The notes under the pieces are model-generated. The model was not told the DNA's origin. It did not search any database and was given only the letters and a program-made list of their open reading frames with translations. A program made the translations under genes and the position numbers. From SABY01 sp964612515 (GTDB taxonomy: Bacteria > Bacteroidota > Bacteroidia > Bacteroidales > 4484-276), in NCBI GenBank assembly GCA_964612515.1, contig CAZTCX010000003.1, positions 7,236-71,235 on the forward strand: a DNA stretch of 64,000 nt, written 5' to 3'. Positions 42,607-52,146 of the stretch are shown piece after piece. Positions within the stretch are counted from its first letter, which is position 1, and every line of letters begins with the position of its first letter.

Positions 42607-44805
42607 ATGACAAAGAACATAAACCTTCGAAAATCCTTTTTGCTACCTGCAGTTATCATCGTTTTACTGCTATTTCAATATTATTATGCAAATGCCAGTG
42701 CAAATGAGCCTGACACTTTGCGACAGATCACTATGGATGAAGTAGTGATTACCGCCAATCGTTACAACCAGGAGCTTATCAACACCGGCGCCTCTTTGAA
42801 TGTGCTGCGTGCCGGTGAGATCAATCAATTGCCAGCACTGAACTTCACGGGTATTCTCAGCTACCTTCCGGGGATATATTCCACCTCCAACGACGGCATG
42901 GGGCTTAACCCACAAATCAGCATTCGTGGTTTTTATGGTGGTGGCGAAGCCGAATATCTCACCGTGCTGGTGGACGGCATTCCTGTAAACGATTTGGAAT
43001 CAGGATTAGCCAACTGGAACCAGGTTCCGCTCAACGAGATCAACCGCGTGGAACTGCTGCGGGGAGGCTCTTCCACCATTTATGGCGATGCCGCTATGGG
43101 AGGCGTGCTTAATATAAGGACTACCGGCAACGGAAAACCTTTCACCACTGCGAACATCGGATATGGCTCATTCAACACGTATGAGATAGGGGCGGCACAT
43201 GGCGGCAAATTAGGTAATGGCACCTATGAACTCTATGCCAATCACAACACAACCGATGGTTTCAGGGATCACGCTAAGTGGAGTACCATCAACTTTGGAG
43301 GTAAAGTAAAGCTGCCCATCAGTCGCAATTCCACAATAGGCTTTAGTACATTTAACCAGATACTTTCTTCAGACGATCCTGGTTTTCTTTTCCAACAAAA
43401 CATCGACACCAACCGCACTGCCTCATTGCCGCAATTCCGTGCTGACGGGCAGGATATGCAGAAGTATCTTGTAAATCTCGATTTGCAAACCCGCATCAAC
43501 GCTAGAACTGACCTGGGCATCAACTTGAGCTACCAGCATAAGAACAGCGAAAAGACCCGCACTTTTGCTCAAATTCCTAATATTCTTGCATTCGGCGATT
43601 ATGGTCCTTACCCAATTGGCTTATACGATACTACCGCCTACGGCGATACCAAAAAACGTAACCTCGACACCGATCAGTTGAATCTGGCTATTCGCCTCCA
43701 CAGCGAAATTCCCGATGCAGGAGTGCGCATCACTGGTGGCATCGAAGGAGGATATGGTGGTTACAACAGCGAATATGCCGATATTTTCAGAGGTTTCGAA
43801 TATGATTATCAAAATAACTACACGCCCTGGGATTCGCTTGATGCACGCGGCGATGGTTATCGTTTTACCGCAGCAGCTTACATCAACGGTGAAATACGCC
43901 TTGCCGAGCCACTTACGTTGCTGGCAGGCCTGCGCTACGACGTGATATCCGACAAATATACCGGCAAGGTTCCGGACACTACTATTAATAAAACCAATTC
44001 GGCGCTAAGCCCAAAAATTGCATTGAACCTGAGCACCGGAAAAACCGACAACTACTCCGGGAGTATCTTTGTGAGCTACGCCACCGCCTTTAAAGCACCT
44101 ACCATCGACCAGCGCACCGACCTGAAAAGTCTCAATTATTTTATGTTTATTGATGCCGGCCCAGCGTACATTCCAATCCAAATAAAGGCGGATCCTTTCG
44201 CCAATGCCGATCTGAAACCCCAAACCAGCTATAACTACGAAATCGGCACTTATCAATTCTATAAGTTCTCCGACAACTTTACCACAGAGATAAGCCTTGC
44301 TGGTTATCTGATAAAGGTGAAAGATGAGATCGATTTTGATCTGATGACGCAGAAATACAAAAACATCATCGACACCGAACATACCGGCCTGGAGACCAGT
44401 GTAAAAGTAAATGTGTACAAAAACTGGAACGGTTTTGTGAATTATAACTTCACACAGGTTGAGTTTTCGTCTGGCGAAAATGAAGGTAAACAGCTTAAAG
44501 GGATTCCTCAAAATGTTGTTTCGGCAGGCATTGCGTATGCTCCCGAAACCGGTTTTGGTGCTTCGCTACTTTTAGATGGTGCCAGCAAAATATATCTCGA
44601 CGATCAAAATTCAACTACGCTTGACGGGCACACCATCCTCGGTACCCGCTTGCAATACAACCTGAGTTTTGTAACTTTTTATGTTGATATCAAAAACATC
44701 TTCGGCACCGACTACAGTGGCACCGGCTATGCACTGGATGGGGTAAGCTATTTATATCCCGCCGCCGGAAGAATGTTTTTTGGCGGTGCAAGCTTCAGTT
44801 TTTAA
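42607..44805 (+). CDS. TonB-dependent outer-membrane receptor 1
   Basis: Outer-membrane active transporter of 732 aa. After a signal sequence (LLPAVIIVLLLFQYYYANAS) comes a TonB-box-like stretch (MDEVVITANRYNQE), the plug domain (LNVLRAGEINQLP ... ISIRGFYGGGEAEYLTVLVDGIPVND ... VELLRGGSSTIYGDAAMGGVLNI), and the 22-strand barrel ending in an aromatic C-terminus (FFGGASFSF). The carboxypeptidase-regulatory N-terminal domain found in SusC-type proteins is absent, and no SusD gene follows, so a small ligand such as a metal chelate, cobalamin or siderophore is more likely than a glycan. The second receptor starts 22 bp downstream. Confidence 0.93.
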   Translation: MTKNINLRKSFLLPAVIIVLLLFQYYYANASANEPDTLRQITMDEVVITANRYNQELINTGASLNVLRAGEINQLPALNFTGILSYLPGIYSTSNDGMGLNPQISIRGFYGGGEAEYLTVLVDGIPVNDLESGLANWNQVPLNEINRVELLRGGSSTIYGDAAMGGVLNIRTTGNGKPFTTANIGYGSFNTYEIGAAHGGKLGNGTYELYANHNTTDGFRDHAKWSTINFGGKVKLPISRNSTIGFSTFNQILSSDDPGFLFQQNIDTNRTASLPQFRADGQDMQKYLVNLDLQTRINARTDLGINLSYQHKNSEKTRTFAQIPNILAFGDYGPYPIGLYDTTAYGDTKKRNLDTDQLNLAIRLHSEIPDAGVRITGGIEGGYGGYNSEYADIFRGFEYDYQNNYTPWDSLDARGDGYRFTAAAYINGEIRLAEPLTLLAGLRYDVISDKYTGKVPDTTINKTNSALSPKIALNLSTGKTDNYSGSIFVSYATAFKAPTIDQRTDLKSLNYFMFIDAGPAYIPIQIKADPFANADLKPQTSYNYEIGTYQFYKFSDNFTTEISLAGYLIKVKDEIDFDLMTQKYKNIIDTEHTGLETSVKVNVYKNWNGFVNYNFTQVEFSSGENEGKQLKGIPQNVVSAGIAYAPETGFGASLLLDGASKIYLDDQNSTTLDGHTILGTRLQYNLSFVTFYVDIKNIFGTDYSGTGYALDGVSYLYPAAGRMFFGGASFSF

Positions 44806-44827
44806 TGATTAATAAAACCAGGCTTTT

Positions 44828-47086
44828 GTGAAAAAAAGATTTTTATTCCTGGCTATTTTACTTGCCGGATGGGGCTATATGCTTTCGGCCCAAACCATCT
44901 CGGGCACTGTGGTGGATACCAAAATGGATAAACCGCTTAGCAATGCTACGGTGATGATAAATGAAACCGGAACGGGTGTTTACAGCGACGACAAGGGATT
45001 TTACAGCATTGATGTACCCGCGGCAGGAACCTATACAATAAGCGCCTCGGTGGTAGGATTTCAAATGGCCAGACAAACTATTGTCGTTGGTTTCACCGAT
45101 ATCAAAAACTACAACCTTTACCTTCAGCCCACTTTTATAACACTCAACAACGAGTTTGTTGTAACAGCGAGTCGCATCGAAACGGGTAGTTATTCTTCGC
45201 CCGAAGCCGTCACTATTGTCGATGCCACCGACCTGGAGCATGAGGCGCCGCGTACTGTGCCAGAAGCTTTAGAAGGAACAGCAGGGGTTTTTATGCAAAA
45301 AACCAATCACGGCGGCGGATCGCCAATTATCCGGGGTCTTACCGGCCACCAAAACCTGATGCTCATCGATGGCATCCGCCTCAACAACGCCACATTTCGG
45401 GGTGGCCCCAATCAATATCTCTCCACGGTCAACCCACAGATGATTCAAACCATCGAGGTGGTTCGCGGTGCCGGCTCCGTACTTTATGGCAGCGACGCGC
45501 TGGGCGGTGTGGTGAATCTCATTACCCGCACACCTGCTTTTGCAGCGAATGGATGGAAAACCGGTGGCGAAGTGTATGGCAAATTCATGACCGACGACAT
45601 GCAAAAAACCGGGGGAGTGCGTATTAATAGTGCCAATAGTAAAATGGCCGTTACCGCAGGTTTTATCTATAATGATTTTGGCGACATCGTGGGTGGCGAC
45701 ACTACCGGCAAACAAACACCTACGGGATATCAGGCCATGGCCGGCGACGTGAAGCTACGCCTGAGAATTACCGAAAACAGCCAGCTCATCCTGGCCTATC
45801 AATACGATCGCCAGACGGACGTTCCACGCTACGACAAAATCATTGTCAATTATGACAAGTATAATTTCGACCCACAGATCCGACAACTGGGCTATGCACG
45901 GTTTATCAACGAATCGCACAACAAATGGGCAAAACAGGTCTCAGCCACCCTTTCCATTAATCAATCGGACGAAACGAGAATCCTGCAAAAACGTGGTTCG
46001 CAAACCATCACCAATGAACATGATCTGGTGAACACGTGGGGCGCAACGGTTCAGGTGAACTCCTACCCCACTGCCGCGTGGCATTTTGTGTCGGGAGTTG
46101 AGTATTATTATGATAAAGTTCACAGCGAATCAACAAAAACTGAAGGCACCACCACCACCGCCAAACGCGGCCTCTATCCCGATAATTCCACACAATCGAG
46201 CGCCGCAATTTATACTTCTCACACCGTCGATTGGAAAAACCTGAGCTACATCGCCGGCGTGCGTTTCAACGCCGTGACGGCAAAAGCACTCGACACTGAG
46301 TTTGGGGATATCGACGTAACTCCGTCAGCACTGGTTGGAAACGCTTCGGTGGTTTATCATGCCGGTAAACATTACAATCTGATTGCCTCCGTTTATTCGG
46401 GATTTCGTGCTCCAAATATCAGCGATCTCACTGGATTTGGCAGCTTCAACTATGGGATAAAAGTTCCTAACGGAGACCTAAAACCCGAGAAATCGTTCAA
46501 CATGGAGTTGGGCTCCAAGATGATTTACGAAAACTTGTCGGCATCTCTATTTTTATACCAAAACAATCTTACCGATCTTATCAGCAGTGTTCCCGGTACG
46601 TGGCATGGCAGCGACAGCCTGGACGGGGAGCGCGTTTACACTTCAAAGAATTTTGAAGAAGCGGTAATTCGCGGCATCGAAGCTCAGTTGCAATATGCTT
46701 TTACAGCAAATTGGTCGGTGGACGGAAATATTACCTACACCTATGGCGAAAACAAAACCGCCGATCAACCGATGTCGAAAATACCCCCGCTGAATGGCTT
46801 GCTGGCGCTTAATTACCATTTCAACAACGGATTGTGGATACGCGGCGAATGGCAATCAGCAGGTATGCAGGACAGGCTTTCATCAGGCGATGAAAGTGAC
46901 AGCCGCATTCCGGATGGCGGCACGCCCGGCTGGAACATTTTAAACCTGCGTTCAGGCTATCAATGGCAGTGGCTTCACCTGACTGCCGGCCTCAACAATC
47001 TGCTCAACGAAGACTACCGCATCCACGGCTCAGGCGTCAATGGCTATGGACGTAGCGCATGGCTTGCCGTAAAAGTGGTTTTTTAA
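44828..47086 (+). CDS. TonB-dependent outer-membrane receptor 2
   Basis: Receptor of 752 aa beginning with GTG at 44828 directly before a signal peptide (FLFLAILLAGWGYMLSAQ). A carboxypeptidase-regulatory-like domain (ISGTVVDTKMDKPLSNATV ... SASVVGFQMARQTIVV) precedes the plug (EALEGTAGVFMQKTNHGGG, IIRGLTGHQNLMLIDGIRL, VEVVRGAGSVLYGSDALGG) and barrel, which ends with an aromatic residue (WLAVKVVF). The plug pattern resembles heme/siderophore/cobalamin receptors rather than SusC. It shares a transcript with receptor 1 and converges on the kelch lipoprotein 31 bp away. Confidence 0.93.
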   Translation: MKKRFLFLAILLAGWGYMLSAQTISGTVVDTKMDKPLSNATVMINETGTGVYSDDKGFYSIDVPAAGTYTISASVVGFQMARQTIVVGFTDIKNYNLYLQPTFITLNNEFVVTASRIETGSYSSPEAVTIVDATDLEHEAPRTVPEALEGTAGVFMQKTNHGGGSPIIRGLTGHQNLMLIDGIRLNNATFRGGPNQYLSTVNPQMIQTIEVVRGAGSVLYGSDALGGVVNLITRTPAFAANGWKTGGEVYGKFMTDDMQKTGGVRINSANSKMAVTAGFIYNDFGDIVGGDTTGKQTPTGYQAMAGDVKLRLRITENSQLILAYQYDRQTDVPRYDKIIVNYDKYNFDPQIRQLGYARFINESHNKWAKQVSATLSINQSDETRILQKRGSQTITNEHDLVNTWGATVQVNSYPTAAWHFVSGVEYYYDKVHSESTKTEGTTTTAKRGLYPDNSTQSSAAIYTSHTVDWKNLSYIAGVRFNAVTAKALDTEFGDIDVTPSALVGNASVVYHAGKHYNLIASVYSGFRAPNISDLTGFGSFNYGIKVPNGDLKPEKSFNMELGSKMIYENLSASLFLYQNNLTDLISSVPGTWHGSDSLDGERVYTSKNFEEAVIRGIEAQLQYAFTANWSVDGNITYTYGENKTADQPMSKIPPLNGLLALNYHFNNGLWIRGEWQSAGMQDRLSSGDESDSRIPDGGTPGWNILNLRSGYQWQWLHLTAGLNNLLNEDYRIHGSGVNGYGRSAWLAVKVVF

Positions 47087-47117
47087 AACAAAAGATTTCG
47101 ATAACTTTTTCTCTCAC

Positions 47118-48434
47118 CTACTTCTCCAGATAAACCTCAAAAACCCTGTTTACAGAAATGCTTGTGCCAAGTGGGCGCAGGAAGATGTTGGGATGCGAAC
47201 TTTGTAACCCACCATAAATATAGCCGATTAGCTGATGACCCGGTGGCAAACGATCAAAGTCGATAATTTTATGATCGATAACAGGAACGTTGGGCGCCAG
47301 GATAAAAGAAGCCCCTGCTCCCAGCAGCGCCGGCATGCGAATGTCCAACAAAGTTTCGTGAAGTGAGCCGTCAGCGTGACGCGTAACCTGCGCAATGGTA
47401 TTAACACTGGGAACCAATGGATCGTCCATCACCTCTCCACTTTTTGCATCGGGAAAATAGCGCGCCATGCCACCAAAAAACAGATTGTACATGTGCTGCC
47501 GGCTTTGGCAATACAACGGAATGCTGGCGCAGTGGTAGTTGTTAAATTTCTGTTCAAAGTTAGTTACAGCCACTGCTTTATCAGCCATGATATCAATCGG
47601 ATAAAGCCACGGGAAGTTTCGATCGTACTGAAACACACCGCTAAAGGCAGTATATCCAGATGACCCGTCGGGAAAGATTTGCGGCAACAGGTTGTAGTCG
47701 CGGCGGTGAAAATGGATTGTGTCAGTTTGTGCGCCGCTGTGCTCAATCTTTCCATCGGCGTCGAGCGTAAAGCGGCGAATTTGATGCGTGTATTGTTGTC
47801 GATGTTCGTGGTTGGGCTGGGTGGTATAGCGCCCGTCAAAACGCTGGCCGAACACCAGCAGATATTCTTTGCCGATGCGCCCCATTGCTCCGCCTGCAAC
47901 CGCCATCAGCGAGTCGGTTATCTGCGTAAAGCAAGGGGTGGCTTCAGTATTCTGAATGATTGCCGATGCGAGAGCTTCTACATCCACGATCAGTAAATAG
48001 GGAAATGTGACGTAGCTTTCGCTGGATTGGCTCCAGCCATAGCCTCCGGCAATCAGCAGTTGGTTTTCATTTTGATAAAAAGCTGCATTAACACCTTGCA
48101 ACTGCTCTCTAATATGGATGGGTAGATCATTCAGCGGCTTTTGCCAAACCAGTTTGCTCACCGGATCAATCAGCCAGATGGCATTGGCAGCGCTGTCGGG
48201 TGGATAGGCCCGCTCCGGACGATGGTCGTGCAAGCCATCGAGGCGCCCGCCAAGAACCAACCAACGCCCGCCGATGGTGGCATGAGCAAAGCCATTTAAT
48301 GCTGGCGCCGCCGGAATTTCAATTTCCGTTAGTGTTATCTTTAGGACATCATCTGAAGTACTGGATTTGCTACAACTGCTTACAATCCATATCAGGATTA
48401 AGCCCATCGTTATTTTCAGGAAGGGGTCTTTCAT
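47118..48434 (-). CDS. Kelch-like beta-propeller lipoprotein
   Basis: Lipoprotein of 438 aa: signal with lipobox (WIVSSC, Cys21) followed by repeating kelch-like blades (HATIGGRWLVLGGRLDGLHD, NENQLLIAGGYGWSQSS, MAVAGGAMGRIGKEYLLVFGQ, YNLFFGGMARYFPDA, HQLIGYIYGGLQS). It is probably on the outer membrane and may bind protein or glycan partners. It is convergent with the two TonB receptors, sharing a 31-bp gap, and may be part of the same surface island though in a separate transcript. No enzymatic motif is visible. Confidence 0.8.
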   Translation of the reverse strand: MKDPFLKITMGLILIWIVSSCSKSSTSDDVLKITLTEIEIPAAPALNGFAHATIGGRWLVLGGRLDGLHDHRPERAYPPDSAANAIWLIDPVSKLVWQKPLNDLPIHIREQLQGVNAAFYQNENQLLIAGGYGWSQSSESYVTFPYLLIVDVEALASAIIQNTEATPCFTQITDSLMAVAGGAMGRIGKEYLLVFGQRFDGRYTTQPNHEHRQQYTHQIRRFTLDADGKIEHSGAQTDTIHFHRRDYNLLPQIFPDGSSGYTAFSGVFQYDRNFPWLYPIDIMADKAVAVTNFEQKFNNYHCASIPLYCQSRQHMYNLFFGGMARYFPDAKSGEVMDDPLVPSVNTIAQVTRHADGSLHETLLDIRMPALLGAGASFILAPNVPVIDHKIIDFDRLPPGHQLIGYIYGGLQSSHPNIFLRPLGTSISVNRVFEVYLEK

Positions 48435-48588
48435 CTTCTTGTTTTTAAACCATTAATAAAACACATCATACGTTTTGGGCTGTTTCGAAACTATTTTACA
48501 AAAATGCAGATTATTCCAAACCCTTTTGTAATCCTTTACCTACAATAGTTCGGTTAATTAGTATCAACATTTGTAAAGAAACAATTTT

Positions 48589-49245
48589 ATGACTGCTGTG
48601 TTATTAAGTATTGAAAATCACTCAAAAGAAAACTTTATCAGCATGGTCGATAATTTCCCCTTGTTTCCCATTGGCATCATCATATTTCCCGGTGAAATAC
48701 AACCGCTTCATATTTATGAGTCGCGTTACAAGCAGCTCATTCACGAGATGACCGAAACCAAAGGTTCTTTTGGTATTCCTTACCTGAAAGATGATTCCAT
48801 TTGCGAGTTCGGTTCCGTAGTAACAGTGCACAAGATTTTAGCAACCAGCCATACCGGTGAAATGGACATTCTGGTACGTGGCGAACGGCTTTTTCGTATT
48901 AAAACAATTTCTGAACACCTGCCCGGCAAATTATATGGTGGTGGCAGCGTAGAGTTTCTGGATATGTTCAACCGAAAGGTTTCTGCTAAGCTTGCCGATC
49001 ATTTTGGCAATTACCGGCAACAGATTAAAGAGATCGATCAGGACAAGTCGAAGCAGGTGATCGGTAATCCACAGCACATTTTTGAAATTGCAGGGCAGCT
49101 TCCGCTTGATATCGAAGAGAAATATGCGCTCATAAGAGCTTCTGGCCACAGTGCACGTGAGCAACTACTTATTGATAAGCTTCATTTTCTGCTGATGATC
49201 AACAAGAAGCTCGAAGAGGTTGGATATCGGTTTTATCTGAACTAA
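48589..49245 (+). CDS. Stand-alone LON substrate-binding domain protein
   Basis: Protein of 218 aa matching the N-terminal substrate-binding domain of Lon protease (NFPLFPIGIIIFPGEIQPLHIY, ESRYKQLIHEM, GSVVTVHKILATSHTGEMDIL, GERLFRI, and a C-terminal helical part). ATPase and protease domains are absent, so it is not Lon itself but the LonN/YcaC-like short form common in Bacteroidetes, probably a substrate adaptor. The start could also be the ATG at 48643, 18 codons in, which lies closer to the conserved start. Isolated from neighbours by gaps on both sides. Confidence 0.88.
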   Translation: MTAVLLSIENHSKENFISMVDNFPLFPIGIIIFPGEIQPLHIYESRYKQLIHEMTETKGSFGIPYLKDDSICEFGSVVTVHKILATSHTGEMDILVRGERLFRIKTISEHLPGKLYGGGSVEFLDMFNRKVSAKLADHFGNYRQQIKEIDQDKSKQVIGNPQHIFEIAGQLPLDIEEKYALIRASGHSAREQLLIDKLHFLLMINKKLEEVGYRFYLN

Positions 49246-49309
49246 AGAATTTTTTTGTAACCAAATTACAAGAAAAGGAACTCCAATACTCCGGCAACTT
49301 CACAACCCA

Positions 49310-49319
49310 NNNNNNNNNN
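49310..49319. other. Assembly gap (10 N)
   Basis: Ten unresolved bases in the intergenic space between the LON-domain gene and the ankyrin-phosphatase gene; true length is unknown. Confidence 0.99.
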
Positions 49320-49324
49320 CCTTC

Positions 49325-50956
49325 TTACTTACGCGCCTTTTCGAGGTATTCGACTTCGCAGGGGAGTTTTCCGTCAGTACTCCATCTGTAAAATTTACCA
49401 TCTTCTATCAGCAGCGCCTCCGGTATTATTTCGCTGGTGCGGATAGGAATGTCGATGGCGATTACTTTACCGTCGTACATCGAAGTAAGTTGCCTTACTT
49501 CGGTGTGGGCAATGATCAACTTGTCGACATGGTAATAATCTAATACGCGTTCTACATCGTTTTGGCTGATGAGGTCGCCGCTGACGCCTTCCATCATATA
49601 CCCTCTGTACCAAAGAGGCCCCTGGCTGTTGAGAAGCAGATTCATCAAAGCGGCGTCTTTGCTTGGTTCGTTGGGATCATTGTTCAGATATTCAAGGAGT
49701 ACCGTATTGATTTTGGCCAATGGCATTCCCATTTTTAGTACTTCGGGAGAAATGCCGGCGTGCGCAAATAGCAAATCGTTGATGGAGATAACGGTGTTGC
49801 GGCTGTGTAGCCAGCGTCCGAGTACCGACAGGGTGTCGTAGAAAGTGGCATAGTCGCGCATAAAATAATTGGAGAACACTTCATACTTTCGGTTGAGGTA
49901 CCGGGTATCGTTGAGCATCACCATCACTTCGTGGTTGCCCAGCAGCATGTGTACCTTTCCGCCCTGACGGCGTGCCTGCTGATCCAATCGATAAATAAAC
50001 CAAAGCGTTTCGGTGACCTCATTGCCGCGATCGAAAACATCGCCCAGCAGCACTATATGGCCATCTCCCCAGTTCCATTGCAGTTTATCATCAATTATTC
50101 CGTGGTGCTTCATGAAGTTTATCAATGCCTTGTAATGTCCATGCACATCGCCAAAGGCCAGGATTTTATCTACATTTTTGTAATGTGTAGGCTCCGTTTC
50201 AAAACGCCGCGTAATAGTATAGCTTAAAGTATCGCCGGCAAACCCTTGCACCTCAATGGTATCAGTATTAACTTCCAGAATCTTTTCGTCCATCAGGAAT
50301 TGATGCGTTGCGGTGTCGTATTTCATATAAAAAACACGCAACAAGTTGTCATCAATCCACTGCATGTGTGGCCCGTCAAAATAAGCAGGCAGCTCTTTGT
50401 AATAATGCTGCATCCCGATTACGTAAACCAGATACTCAGCCATCGGCACATTATTGGTCACATTGGCATAATCGAGTGCCGACATTCCTTTTGCATTTTT
50501 AAACATTGCATCAGCGCCATGTTCCACCAGCATCCTTACATTTTTCAGGTTTCGTTTTCTGACCGCGAGGGTGAGCGCTGTATTATCGTTTTTTCCGGTT
50601 GCGTTCAGATCGGCTCCTGCACGGATCAGCAGGTTCATCATCCGGTCGTCATTATTGCTTAATGCAAACATGAGTGGGGTTTTTCCTTCTGAAACCAAAT
50701 CAACATCGGCATCCTTATCAAGCAAAAGCTTTACGGCAGAGAGGTTTTTATATTTGATCGAGTAGTTGAGTAGCGTATTTTTCTGATTATCCAAAATTGC
50801 ATTTGCGTTGCCACCGTCGGCCAGATAAAGCGCCAGCATCTCTGTCGAACCCTGTTTGATCGACTTGAGCATATCGCGGTCCGAAAAATCTCGATGTTGA
50901 GCCAGTGAAGCCATAGCAAGCAAAAGCGTAAGAAATAAGAAACCGAATTTATGCAT
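49325..50956 (-). CDS. Exported ankyrin-repeat / metallophosphatase fusion
   Basis: Protein of 543 aa: signal peptide (FGFLFLTLLLAMASLAQ), about four to five ankyrin repeats (residues ~25-175; NTLLNYSIKYKNLSAVKLLL, KTPLMFALSNNDDRMMNLLI, NTALTLAVRKRNLKNVRMLV), a linker, then a PPP-type metallophosphatase with GDVHGHYK, GDVFDRGNEV, GNHEVM and two downstream His motifs (FAHAGIS, IIAHTEVRQ). All metal ligands of the calcineurin-like fold seem present, so it is probably an active periplasmic phosphatase, with ankyrins choosing the partner. The stop lies 5 bp from the assembly gap. The substrate is unknown. Confidence 0.9.
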   Translation of the reverse strand: MHKFGFLFLTLLLAMASLAQHRDFSDRDMLKSIKQGSTEMLALYLADGGNANAILDNQKNTLLNYSIKYKNLSAVKLLLDKDADVDLVSEGKTPLMFALSNNDDRMMNLLIRAGADLNATGKNDNTALTLAVRKRNLKNVRMLVEHGADAMFKNAKGMSALDYANVTNNVPMAEYLVYVIGMQHYYKELPAYFDGPHMQWIDDNLLRVFYMKYDTATHQFLMDEKILEVNTDTIEVQGFAGDTLSYTITRRFETEPTHYKNVDKILAFGDVHGHYKALINFMKHHGIIDDKLQWNWGDGHIVLLGDVFDRGNEVTETLWFIYRLDQQARRQGGKVHMLLGNHEVMVMLNDTRYLNRKYEVFSNYFMRDYATFYDTLSVLGRWLHSRNTVISINDLLFAHAGISPEVLKMGMPLAKINTVLLEYLNNDPNEPSKDAALMNLLLNSQGPLWYRGYMMEGVSGDLISQNDVERVLDYYHVDKLIIAHTEVRQLTSMYDGKVIAIDIPIRTSEIIPEALLIEDGKFYRWSTDGKLPCEVEYLEKARK

Positions 50957-51072
50957 GATCGTTACTCTCCGATGGCAATGAGCAAATGCGGCGTGTGCGT
51001 TTGTTCATCATTTTTAATTTGTATTACAACGATAAATAACTCTGCTTATGCAAGATATGTTCATTAGCCAGA

Positions 51073-52146
51073 CTAATGCACTTGGTTTTCGAGACACTTG
51101 TCGATAAACTCAATTTTTATCTTGGCATCGTCGCTGATGATTTCGAAAAACTTATCGTAATAGTTCAAAGCATCCTTCCGCTGGCGGTTGCGCAATGGTT
51201 CGAAGTTTTGATAGAGCGCATAGATTTCTGTTTTTTTAGATTTAAAAAAATCAAAGTTCGCCTTGTATTGCTCCATCGTCCGGCAATTTCCACGGAAGAG
51301 CCTGTCGCTCACTGATTCGGTACCATATTTTGGATGTGGCGTGGCGTATTCGGTGGTGATTACTCCCGCCCAATCGAAATCGTAGGGAATAACGTAAGGC
51401 AGGTGCAACGTGTCCACAGCAAAAAGCTTGATGTTGTGCAGCGTGGTTGTAGCCCAGTCGGTGTTACCTATAAAATATTCGAAGATGGCCAGGCGGTTCA
51501 CATGAACGAACTGTGTGCTGTCCTGGAGCAGATATTTCTTCTTCGATTCCTTCATCTGCAATCGGTCTTCCAGAGTGCCATCAGGTTCGATAAAAAAAGC
51601 ATAGCTCTGCCAGCTCTTCTCTTTGCGACCTTCGTCGATGTAGGTGACCTGCGCCGGCCGAACGCGGAAGCTGGTGTCGGTGATGATATTATAAACCCGA
51701 TAAATCAGATATTCCTCCAGCACATACTGCTCGTAGGTTACCGAGTTGGGACGGCATTGGGTGACGAGTTTTATTTTATTGATATTTTCAAACAAAGTTC
51801 CCTTCACCTGCTTTTTCTTAAAGTTGATTCGTAATGGTGGAAAGGAGCAGTTTTCTGCCTTTCGGCGAAAGTTGCCGCGCGTCGAAATCTGCACATCAAG
51901 TGTCACTGTGTCGCTGCCCTCCACGTATTGTAGAATAGCCGGATGCTCCTGTCGCTCCTCACCTATGTCGTCGCAAATGGTTTTGAAATCGCCGCGAAGG
52001 GTAATTTGCAGCATATCGTGCGCCGAAAAAAGCGGAGCAGCATTGCCCAGGCTATAGTCCTGCGCTTTCGCGGATGGCATAACCATCGCGATAAGCAGCA
52101 ACAAAACCAAAACTCTAAAAGGTTTTAAAATAGATAGAAATCTCAT
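51073..52146 (-). CDS. Exported CotH-like putative kinase
   Basis: Protein of 357 aa with a signal peptide (RVLVLLLLIAMVMPSAKA). The pattern resembles CotH/secretory-pathway kinases: a Lys in NKIKLVTQC (Lys126), an acidic helix (YVLEEYLIYR, Glu144-145), a catalytic-loop-like FIGNTDWATTTLHN (Asn228, Asp230, Asn238) and a metal-binding DxD in IPYDFDWAG (Asp256, Asp258), 26 residues after Asp230. In CotH the essential aspartates are spaced similarly. This is pattern matching, not proof; most relatives would be called hypothetical. The start overlaps the DUF4956 stop by one base, implying coupled translation. It may act on a substrate made or moved by its two neighbours. Confidence 0.6.
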   Translation of the reverse strand: MRFLSILKPFRVLVLLLLIAMVMPSAKAQDYSLGNAAPLFSAHDMLQITLRGDFKTICDDIGEERQEHPAILQYVEGSDTVTLDVQISTRGNFRRKAENCSFPPLRINFKKKQVKGTLFENINKIKLVTQCRPNSVTYEQYVLEEYLIYRVYNIITDTSFRVRPAQVTYIDEGRKEKSWQSYAFFIEPDGTLEDRLQMKESKKKYLLQDSTQFVHVNRLAIFEYFIGNTDWATTTLHNIKLFAVDTLHLPYVIPYDFDWAGVITTEYATPHPKYGTESVSDRLFRGNCRTMEQYKANFDFFKSKKTEIYALYQNFEPLRNRQRKDALNYYDKFFEIISDDAKIKIEFIDKCLENQVH

